Shown here: in pieces, positions 57,628 through 64,000 of the stretch
How the letters are laid out: the number at the start of each line of letters is the position of its first letter
How positions within the stretch are numbered: position 1 is the stretch's first letter
The notes under the pieces: model-generated
Databases searched by the model: none
What the model was told of the DNA's origin: nothing
Seen by the model: the letters and a program-made list of their open reading frames with translations, nothing else
Origin: a virus
Length of the DNA: 64,000 nucleotides
Virus record (IMG/VR): IMGVR_UViG_3300046507_000773
Location: 1-64,000 of that record
Strand: one strand, 5' to 3'
Translations under genes and position numbers: made by a program

Positions 57628-58155
57628 ATGACTTTCGAAAAATCCGAAGAAACTCCCAAGCAAGCTCCGCGTCCAGCATCGAGCACGATCCACATCAACA
57701 GCAACAGCCGCATCGGCGAGCGCGTGATCACCAACATCGTCGCTGAAGCGCTGAAGGAAAAGGGCTTCACCAACGTGGACGTGCGCAAGTCCCATGGCGA
57801 AACCCACGTCGTCAAGAACGGTATGGAACCGCTGTCGGATGATCCGACGACCGTCATGGACGCCCTGATCGCCCGCAACCCGTCGTTCATGAACAGCCGC
57901 GTGACCGTGCAGCCGAACGGCTACCATTACGGTGGCGACATCCCGCCGGACAGCGAATACCCGGCCGCCGGCCTGCCGATCGTCGGCTACAAGACCGCGC
58001 AGTACGCCGACACGAACATCATCGCTGTCGACGAAAAGGGCGGTGAGCAATACATCGCCCACGCCAATTCGCCGGAAGTTGCCAAGGCACTGATCCAAGT
58101 GCTGGAAAAGTCCGACGTCAAGATCCCGGTCGACGCCATCCAGGCGCCGTTCTAA
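57628..58155 (+). CDS. decayed P-loop-like family member B, 175 aa
   Basis: ATG 57628 follows the previous stop by one base. After a Pro/Glu-rich 20-residue N-terminus: 'IHINSNSRIGERVITNIV', 'KGFTNVDVRKSHGE', and core 'TTVMDALIARNPSFMNSRV'. It has a unique C-terminal extension with Tyr/Gly-rich and beta/helix segments ('YIAHANSPEVAKALIQVLE'). Strong codon bias. Followed by hairpins and a terminator. Confidence 0.7.
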   Translation: MTFEKSEETPKQAPRPASSTIHINSNSRIGERVITNIVAEALKEKGFTNVDVRKSHGETHVVKNGMEPLSDDPTTVMDALIARNPSFMNSRVTVQPNGYHYGGDIPPDSEYPAAGLPIVGYKTAQYADTNIIAVDEKGGEQYIAHANSPEVAKALIQVLEKSDVKIPVDAIQAPF

Positions 58156-58163
58156 TACCAGAT

Positions 58164-58232
58164 CGCGCTCTCCGCTACGAACACTCCCCGTAGCGTCTTG
58201 GAGCGCCCATAACTAGGGCGCTCCTTTTTTTG
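58164..58232 (+). terminator. double hairpin, second a strong terminator
   Basis: First stem GCTACG/CGTAGC inside CGCTC/GAGCG (58164-58205); second GAGCGCCC/GGGCGCTC (58201-58223) followed by CTTTTTTT. The two share GAGCG and are mutually exclusive, an attenuator-like arrangement. Confidence 0.65.
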
Positions 58233-58248
58233 TTAAGGAAGGACTATA

Positions 58249-58671
58249 GTGAACGTCCAAAAGCAAGCAAACGGTATCGACATCGTTATCGAAGGTGGTA
58301 GCGATTACAACAACCACATGGTAGCGATGGTAGCTACCAGAGCCCTGCACGATGCAGGCTTTACCAATGCGCACCGCGTTTTCACTCCGACCGGTACCAG
58401 CGAAGTGCATCGCCTGGCGAATACTGATCAGTACGTTCCCTCGGTGCTGGACGTTATTCGTAAGCAAGACCCGTCGGTGTTCCGTACGCCGGTCGTCATG
58501 GCTGCGCATGATCCGAAACCTTTCCCCAAAGAGCGTCGGCGCCACGATCGCGCGCTCTTGCAAGCAGATTCCATCGCCGAAGCCCTGAGCGTGAGCGATG
58601 ACCCGGATGAAATCTGGGCAAACCTGCAAGACGGAGACAAGCACAGAATCGTGCGTGAACTGGTGCGTTAA
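58249..58671 (+). CDS. decayed P-loop-like family member C, 140 aa
   Basis: GTG start with AAGGAAGGA upstream. 'IDIVIEGGSDYNNHMVAMV', 'AGFTNAHRVFTPTG', core 'PSVLDVIRKQDPSVFRTPVV', then a charged helical tail ('DKHRIVRELVR'). No Walker Lys. Confidence 0.7.
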   Translation: MNVQKQANGIDIVIEGGSDYNNHMVAMVATRALHDAGFTNAHRVFTPTGTSEVHRLANTDQYVPSVLDVIRKQDPSVFRTPVVMAAHDPKPFPKERRRHDRALLQADSIAEALSVSDDPDEIWANLQDGDKHRIVRELVR

Positions 58672-58701
58672 TCCAGGGATCAACTAAAGTGAGGTAACAC
58701 A

Positions 58702-59016
58702 ATGATGAATCGAGACCATCTGAGCATCGCAGTCAAAAGCCCGGCTGTCGTGGCTAATGATCTCATTGGCCGAATCATTAAAGACGCCCTGAAAGGTGGC
58801 GGCTTCAAGTCCGTTGAAGTCTACGACCAAAAAGGCGATCCCGTCCCGCCAAAACCCCTGGTGACGATGCTCGATGCAGTACGTTCGCTCAGCCCGAAAA
58901 CTTTTCAAACGCGTGTCGCTATTCGCACGAAGGATGAAGACCATACGGAGTTGACATTCACCGAACAACTGCAAGGCGTCGAACTGGAAACTGGTGAAAC
59001 TGTGGAACAAGACTAA
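58702..59016 (+). CDS. decayed P-loop-like family member D, 104 aa
   Basis: ATGATG start (58702 or 58705) with GAGGTAA upstream. 'LSIAVKSPAVVANDLIGRI', 'GGFKSVEVYDQKGD', core 'VTMLDAVRSLSPKTFQTRV', acidic tail. The most diverged loop of the set (KSPAVVAND). Confidence 0.68.
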   Translation: MMNRDHLSIAVKSPAVVANDLIGRIIKDALKGGGFKSVEVYDQKGDPVPPKPLVTMLDAVRSLSPKTFQTRVAIRTKDEDHTELTFTEQLQGVELETGETVEQD

Positions 59017-59058
59017 CGGCCTATTCAATGGAGTAGCGTTAGCATATGGAGGTTTAAA

Positions 59059-59367
59059 ATGGTTGAAGATGACATCAACATCCTCATTACTGGAGGACCT
59101 GATTCGGGCAAGGCTGTTGCTGCTGTACTCATCAACAAAGCTTTGGCCGACAATGGCTTTTCAGACGTCATCATGCTTTCGGATAGTGGCAAAGCCATTT
59201 CCCCGATTGAAGCAGTACCGTCCATTCTGGACGTAATTAAGAACGGCACTCCAAGGCTGTTCGAAACTCCCGTGATTGTCCAGGAGATCAGAACGAAGGC
59301 ACCTTACTTTCAGCGTCCCGCACGACGATTAGAGCCCTCAGGGCCAATTCTGGAAGTAGAAGGGTAA
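59059..59367 (+). CDS. decayed P-loop-like family member E with near-intact Walker A
   Basis: 'INILITGGPDSGKAVAAVLI' keeps GGxxSGK but has Ala for the Thr/Ser after Lys. Then 'NGFSDVIMLSDSGK', core 'PSILDVIKNGTPRLFETPV' and a basic Pro-rich tail (102 aa). It bridges the decayed members and the intact P-loop protein at 33426, which supports common descent. Confidence 0.7.
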   Translation: MVEDDINILITGGPDSGKAVAAVLINKALADNGFSDVIMLSDSGKAISPIEAVPSILDVIKNGTPRLFETPVIVQEIRTKAPYFQRPARRLEPSGPILEVEG

Positions 59368-59416
59368 TCCCGGTGTTCCGGGAACTTCGCACTAGGGAAA
59401 GAATAAAGAGTCTGCT

Positions 59417-59462
59417 AAAGCAGCATAAGAAGCCAGTGGAGGAAACTCCACTGGCCAGTATG
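59417..59462 (+). terminator. hairpin after member E
   Basis: Stem GCCAGTGGA/TCCACTGGC with GGAAAC loop, flanked by TAAAGCAGCATAAG and AGTATGACA; no T-run. Confidence 0.55.
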
Positions 59463-59485
59463 ACATCGATTAAGAGGGCTATGGA

Positions 59486-59941
59486 ATGACCGTCAAGTTC
59501 GAGATTACTAGTGAAGCAACATCAGCTGTGTGCGCAGAGTTTCAACAAGAGATCGTCCAAAAGATCCAGTACTGCTTGGTCCATACGCCGGATGCTATTA
59601 CCCGTGAGAATCTGCATCAGATTGCATGGAAGACGAACATTGCCGTTCGTAAGAATGATACCGCATCGCTCATTACGATCCACCGTTTTGTTAATGAGAG
59701 TTACGACAAGCTTGCAGAAGCTGAACATGTTTCGCTTTCGATGAAAGTGCAACAGAGAATGAACGTGATCAATACCCTGGTCAACGGCATGCTCAAAGAC
59801 CACCCAACAGATCAACGCCTTCAAGAGCGCATCTTGACAATCGTGTACCCAATTGAGCAAGTCAAGTCCGATCCCGAGAAGTTTATTCGTTTAGCCAATG
59901 TCGCCATCACCCAGCTGACTACGTTAAGCCGTTCATTGTAA
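59486..59941 (+). CDS. helical hypothetical protein, 151 aa
   Basis: Entirely helical pattern ('FQQEIVQKIQYCLVHTPDAI', 'MNVINTLVNGMLKDH'), ordinary codons. Sits between two hairpins and converges on the portal-like gene. Not recognised. Confidence 0.68.
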   Translation: MTVKFEITSEATSAVCAEFQQEIVQKIQYCLVHTPDAITRENLHQIAWKTNIAVRKNDTASLITIHRFVNESYDKLAEAEHVSLSMKVQQRMNVINTLVNGMLKDHPTDQRLQERILTIVYPIEQVKSDPEKFIRLANVAITQLTTLSRSL

Positions 59942-60012
59942 AGCAGCATAAGCCCCGCTACGCCACCTTTCCTATTATAGGATTGGTTGGCGTAGCGGGG
60001 GCCTTTATGCCG
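59941..60012 (+). terminator. bidirectional terminator between convergent genes
   Basis: Stem GCCCCGCTACGCCA / TGGCGTAGCGGGG (13 bp) flanked by CAGCATAAG and CCTTTATGCCGG; GCATAAG/CTTTATGC extends the stem. Serves both the gene at 59486 and the - strand portal-like gene. Confidence 0.8.
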
Positions 60013-60036
60013 GACTACTTCTTTTTTGCTTTGATA

Positions 60037-62874
60037 TCAGCTTGCCTGCTCGTCATCAGTCTTGCCTTTATCGTCGCCGTCCTTTGGTGGTTCTTCGCCT
60101 TCTGGTTTCGCTGCAGCTTCGTCTGCTGCCGGTTCACCTTCAGCACCACCTGCTGCGTCAGGAGTCGCAGGTTCAGCAGTTGCATCAGCGCCGTCATTCA
60201 GACCGCCACCGAGGTCACTGCCCAAGTCAAACCCATCATTCCCGCCACCGCCACCGAACTCATCGTCCGTAGTGCTACCGCCACCGCTCTGGTCATCGGT
60301 GCTACCGCCACCAGATGCTTCCATGTCGCCAACCTTCGCTTGCAGCACTTCATTGGATGCACGCTTGATTGGTTGCAGGTTGACCATGAACGAAGTCAGG
60401 TGCTTAGTGAGGGACTCGATGTGTTCCATCGCGCCGTTGTACAGTTCCATCGTCGGCGAACCGTCTTCGTTGGTTTCCGTGATGGAGGACAGTTCAGGCA
60501 AGATGCCGTTGTCTGCCATGTACTTCTGCATGAAGCGTGCCTTGACGATTGCACGAACCATGCCGGTCTGGTTTGCCACGTCGCCACCGGACTCGCTCGT
60601 GTAGAACGCGTCAGCAATGATGTGGTCCAGTGCAGCATCCAGCGCTTTGCCATAGACTTCCATGGCTGCCAGTTGGTTTTCCAGCGTGACCGAATTCGGA
60701 CGCGGCAGGTTTGCTTCGAAGCCAGCGATGAATTGCTTCAGGAATTCCGTGATGATGAACATCTCCACTTCTTCCTTCTTGACACTCTCGGACATCTGCT
60801 TGTCCTTCATGTACTCTTCGATGCGGGTTTCCAGCTTGTCCTTGTTCTTGACGAGGATTTCCAGCAGCGCTTTCCACAGGTTTTCCGAAGCACCCATGTA
60901 TTTGCGCATGTGGTCAGACAGTTGCGGCGTGAAGACGTCCTGGATGTTGATCACCTGCTTACTCAGCAGGATGTTGTTCGACACCGCAGTGGTTGCGAAC
61001 TCGATGGGAATGCCCGAGTCCACGAGTTCCGGCGGAACGCCCGAACTCATGATGCTGTCTTTACGCAGGCTGTCGGCCAGGTCCGTGTCGGGCTTGACGT
61101 ACTGGTTCGACTTTTCACCGAAGTCCACACGAACGTCCGGCATGCCGGGGTGACCTTCCGTGATGAATTCCAGGGAGGCCAGGTTCAGGTGGTCGACGAT
61201 GTCAGTCGGACTCGTCATGCCAACAGGTGGCAGCGTCTTCTGACGGGAACGCACGACTTCGTGACGGATGATTTCTTCGCTCCTGAACGGGTCAGGATCT
61301 TTCTCATCGAGTTTGATCTTGACTTCGGTGCGGCCGATGGAATTTTTGATACCGGCCATGACGTTCGAGAACAGAAGCGCCGAACGCAGACCGTTCGTCA
61401 CCTTCATCTGGTCCAGCATGGATTCACCCACGCCGTTCTCGTCGTATTCAAAAGCGATGTACGTCACGAGTTCAGCTGGCAGGAACACCAGCTGCGTATG
61501 TTGCTTAGCCAGAGCGCGGGCGAACATGATGCGGTAGATCGATTCGCGCTTGGCAATCGACGCACCTTCACCATACGCACCGTTACGAAGACGCGCCAGC
61601 AGTTCTTGCTCGACCATTTCACCGAACACACGAGCCGAGAAGTCCAGGTGTTGCTGGTTCATCGGATCGAACCCGTTCATCTCGCCCTTGACCTTATTGA
61701 GCATGACAGACGGGAAGGACGATGCACTCGACAGACGCGAACCCATGTCCAAGTTCTGCTGGTATTCAGAAGCGTTGGTAACTGGATTACCTTCGCCGTC
61801 CGTGATCATGAAGTAACCCAGGTGCTGCGAGACGTTACCGGGCATGAAGACCGGCAGCAGTGCTTGCGGTGGGATATGCATGACCAAAGGTTCGCCAACA
61901 GCACGGCGATTCAATTGGTCTTGCGTCTTCAGGGTCGTGATCGGATTGTACTTGAACGCACGGTTCTTGTAGATCAGATCGACCAGCTGACGATCGTTCA
62001 TCATCGGGTTCTTGTGCGACTCCATGGCAGCACGATGGCCACCACTACCCAAAGCCTGCTGGATCTTCTGTTCACGCAAGCGCTGGTTCAAGCGCGGCAC
62101 GTTCAGGATAGCAGGGTTGTCGCAGACGGTGATGAACGTCTCTTGTGCTTTACCTTCGAACGCCAGGGAGAGCGTGACGTTCTGATCGATGTTCTGGTGC
62201 TTGGTATAGCCACCAAAACTCTCGAGCGAAATACTCGACATCGAAGTCGGTGTCGGCGCTTCTTTAACAACCGGGCCCAGGATCGACAGCGGACGGATGT
62301 TGCCTTTGTCGTCGAAATGATCCTTGATCATCTCCATCGAAATCTGGCGACCACCATTGATTACGTCGTCCAGAGTGTTCTCCGGAATAACAGCAATGGG
62401 ATAAGCGCCTTCGTCGAAAATTGCTTTACCGAGGATATCGGCGAGCTTCGGCGTTATTTTATAGTCCTTTTCCAGATGGGCTTTAATCGCAGCCATCATT
62501 TCGGAGGAAACCTCCGGCGGTAAGAGCCCTTCTGCCGATGTGTAATTCAGCTCGACAGTAACCATGTCTTTCGGTGCCAGGACGGAGCTCACCAGGATTT
62601 GCTTGGTGCGTTTCAGGTCCGGCAATACCTGAAGGACGGTTTTAGCATCGATGATGTCTTGTGCTTTCCGCTGGCCAATTTGTTTCAACTGGCTGACATC
62701 TGGGGTGTGCGGCGAAAGGTTCCCTTTGTCGTCGTACGTTGCAGAATTATTGCCACGGATTGTCTTACTCAGGATGGCCGCCATTTCCGGGTTTTGTCGC
62801 GTGAGCTTCATCACCGGGAAATGTTCACCCTGGTTGGCACTCTGTAAGGCCTGTTTGAAAGTTTCACCAGCCAT
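60037..62874 (-). CDS. portal-like virion protein
   Basis: The portal is the dodecameric DNA channel at the capsid vertex. The 945-aa protein is in the size range of jumbo-phage portals. Residues ~75-170 read 'QDIIDAKTVLQVLPDLKRTK', 'SSVLAPKDMVTVELNY', helix, and 'GKAIFDEGAYPIAVIPENTL', which matches portal order (helix, strand, xx[FY]xxGxxxxxVxP). Long helices follow in the centre; the C-terminal ~60 residues are Gly/Asp/Glu/Ala-rich and disordered ('GGGSTDDQSGGGS'). ATG 62874 has AAAGAGG 8 nt upstream and is divergent from the next + gene by 32 bp. Identification is from size, context and partial pattern; other large structural proteins are possible. Confidence 0.55.
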   Translation of the reverse strand: MAGETFKQALQSANQGEHFPVMKLTRQNPEMAAILSKTIRGNNSATYDDKGNLSPHTPDVSQLKQIGQRKAQDIIDAKTVLQVLPDLKRTKQILVSSVLAPKDMVTVELNYTSAEGLLPPEVSSEMMAAIKAHLEKDYKITPKLADILGKAIFDEGAYPIAVIPENTLDDVINGGRQISMEMIKDHFDDKGNIRPLSILGPVVKEAPTPTSMSSISLESFGGYTKHQNIDQNVTLSLAFEGKAQETFITVCDNPAILNVPRLNQRLREQKIQQALGSGGHRAAMESHKNPMMNDRQLVDLIYKNRAFKYNPITTLKTQDQLNRRAVGEPLVMHIPPQALLPVFMPGNVSQHLGYFMITDGEGNPVTNASEYQQNLDMGSRLSSASSFPSVMLNKVKGEMNGFDPMNQQHLDFSARVFGEMVEQELLARLRNGAYGEGASIAKRESIYRIMFARALAKQHTQLVFLPAELVTYIAFEYDENGVGESMLDQMKVTNGLRSALLFSNVMAGIKNSIGRTEVKIKLDEKDPDPFRSEEIIRHEVVRSRQKTLPPVGMTSPTDIVDHLNLASLEFITEGHPGMPDVRVDFGEKSNQYVKPDTDLADSLRKDSIMSSGVPPELVDSGIPIEFATTAVSNNILLSKQVINIQDVFTPQLSDHMRKYMGASENLWKALLEILVKNKDKLETRIEEYMKDKQMSESVKKEEVEMFIITEFLKQFIAGFEANLPRPNSVTLENQLAAMEVYGKALDAALDHIIADAFYTSESGGDVANQTGMVRAIVKARFMQKYMADNGILPELSSITETNEDGSPTMELYNGAMEHIESLTKHLTSFMVNLQPIKRASNEVLQAKVGDMEASGGGSTDDQSGGGSTTDDEFGGGGGNDGFDLGSDLGGGLNDGADATAEPATPDAAGGAEGEPAADEAAAKPEGEEPPKDGDDKGKTDDEQAS

Positions 62875-62906
62875 TATTACAACCTCTTTAGTTTTTAGGG
62901 ATAGTC

Positions 62907-64000
62907 GTGACTACCAACAACAGCTATCAAGACTACATGGATTCGGTGCTACAGTTGGCAGAGACGATTGTTATCAAATCGTCCGCTGCTGCTGAAGCGC
63001 TTAATCAGAAATTGGTAGAAGATTACGGGGCAAGTGTTGTTGACTCCCGCTACCCCTCTACCTGGAAGTATTACCTGAATCTTGCAGGTGAGTACCACCC
63101 CACCGATACCGTAATGACGGTCGTGTCAATGGATACATTGGAAAAAATAACTTTTTCCAAGACGAACCTCAAATTGCACCGAGCGACGGCTCGCGGCTAT
63201 GCGTTCGGTACCCGTCAATACAATTTGTTGGTATCCCAATACCCGGAACAATCTCTGCTCATCAAGGGCATCTTGAACCCGGTGGATATCGACGATGCCA
63301 TCGCAGCCGATGATGGCAAGATCCTTGGATACCCAGTAGGACTCGTAGAAGAAAACGAGTACTCCTTAATTGCCAAACTCCAGACGTGGGTAAATGGTTT
63401 TCGTGCCCGTTACGTGAACGAGCAGTTTAGTATCTCTGATTCCCTCTACACTTCATCGTGGATGGGCATCATGTACATGAACTTACCTGGCGCAATTGCA
63501 GGCTTGCGAAAGGAAGCTTGTCACACGAACGAAGCGCACAGCTACCACGTTAAACAGTACCTGGCAAGTCACGGACACCTGGACCAGTACATGGACCAGC
63601 TGACCACGAAGCAAGCTTTGTGGCTCTACCGTAACATCAGATACCTGCGCAACAACACGGGTAAGCAAGAGAACTTCGAGTGGCTCATAGAGCATATCAT
63701 GACCGAGCGTAACCTGCCCTTGGCAGAGTACAACATGCATCACGATGTCTCGGTAATGGCGGGTCACAGCGATTCGTCCATGATGCGCATGATGGCACTT
63801 GAGGCGCCGGTGGAAACTGGCTCACTCTATCCGGACATCAAATTTAAGAAGGTGCCGCTTAACCTCGGCTACAACTTGACTGACGATGATCCGGTGACGC
63901 TTGGCACCGTACTGGCGAAAGAAGATCGTTTTGCCAGGATGAACGCGAAGATCCGTTCAGTTGCACAGCCCCAGATTCAAGAGGCCATGGAGAACTCGCT
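62907..64000 (+). CDS. virion-type protein, 5' part (runs off the window)
   Basis: GTG 62907 (TAGGGA upstream) opens a frame that continues uninterrupted to the end, 364 residues so far. Alpha/beta N-terminal part ('YHPTDTVMTVVSMDTLEKI'), helical middle ('LTTKQALWLYRNIRYLRNN'), and Met/His-rich segment ('MAGHSDSSMMRMMALEAP'). It diverges from the portal-like gene, so a structural head or neck role is plausible. Not recognised; C-terminus outside the window. Confidence 0.7.
   Translation, partial: MTTNNSYQDYMDSVLQLAETIVIKSSAAAEALNQKLVEDYGASVVDSRYPSTWKYYLNLAGEYHPTDTVMTVVSMDTLEKITFSKTNLKLHRATARGYAFGTRQYNLLVSQYPEQSLLIKGILNPVDIDDAIAADDGKILGYPVGLVEENEYSLIAKLQTWVNGFRARYVNEQFSISDSLYTSSWMGIMYMNLPGAIAGLRKEACHTNEAHSYHVKQYLASHGHLDQYMDQLTTKQALWLYRNIRYLRNNTGKQENFEWLIEHIMTERNLPLAEYNMHHDVSVMAGHSDSSMMRMMALEAPVETGSLYPDIKFKKVPLNLGYNLTDDDPVTLGTVLAKEDRFARMNAKIRSVAQPQIQEAMENS

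Noticed and set aside
2010-60012. ATGCCG at terminators as a Neisseria-type DNA uptake sequence
   Set aside because: Only the first six bases of the 12-mer ATGCCGTCTGAA agree; the bases after ATGCCG vary at every site.
59983-62523. Very long open frame on the + strand opposite the portal-like gene
   Set aside because: It is the antisense shadow of 60037-62874: Arg/His/Val-rich, no ribosome site, no family pattern, and it runs through the terminator at 59941-60012.
1-64000. CRISPR array, IS element or integrase
   Set aside because: No regularly spaced direct repeats, terminal inverted repeats or recombinase/transposase motifs were seen. Repeated short motifs are all tied to terminators or promoters.

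Overview
The window is an internal piece of a large (jumbo-type) tailed bacteriophage genome, without rRNA, tRNA or host housekeeping genes. About 90 tightly packed genes, mostly on the + strand with ATGA-type overlaps and GAAAGGAA-like ribosome sites, surround recognisable phage genes: a probable major capsid protein, a portal-like protein, a DnaB-like helicase with a non-canonical P-loop, a probable N-terminal fragment of a multisubunit RNA polymerase beta subunit, and a dNTP set (thymidylate kinase, thymidylate synthase, ribonucleotide reductase beta, dCTP deaminase-like). Split multisubunit polymerase, a 725-aa capsid protein and a 945-aa portal point to a distant phiKZ-like jumbo myovirus of a Gram-negative host. 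The host itself cannot be read from the sequence.

Layout. 1-2045: end of a tail-fibre type gene, a glycine-rich adhesin and a 2OG-Fe(II) oxygenase-like protein. 2080-8270: small membrane proteins and a 1005-aa protein built of four repeated alpha/beta units. 8330-17150: mostly nucleotide metabolism (tmk, thymidylate synthase, nrdB) mixed with small unknowns, a membrane protein carrying a zinc-binding motif with the spacing of the RNA polymerase beta' zinc domain, a ParB-like protein and an HNH/AP2-like endonuclease. 17210-22400: a probable Acb2/Tad1-type anti-defence protein, a Nudix-like protein with C-terminal repeats, and a 447-aa unknown. 22400-23220: gene-poor, with a structured RNA candidate. 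23220-43800: small genes of mostly unknown function, with a dCTP deaminase, a HAD phosphatase, a P-loop protein, a prohead-protease-like fold and a fusion of a proteasome-like Ntn-hydrolase domain to an RNA polymerase alpha C-terminal domain. 43900-45535: helicase on the - strand. 46297-64000: virion and transcription genes (capsid, RNAP beta-N-like, an FG-rich low-complexity protein, portal on the - strand) and an array of six paralogues with a decayed P-loop-like fold.

Two regulatory signatures recur. One is an intergenic CACATATCACG-type element upstream of genes (probable phage promoter). The other is a terminator type whose stem base is GCATAAG/CTTATGC, so that terminators end in TTTATGCCG.

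The most interesting points are the Ntn-hydrolase/alpha-CTD fusion and the beta'-zinc-domain look-alike (possible host-transcription takeover), the paralogous decayed P-loop family, the Acb2/Tad1 candidate, the FG-rich protein, and the structured RNA.
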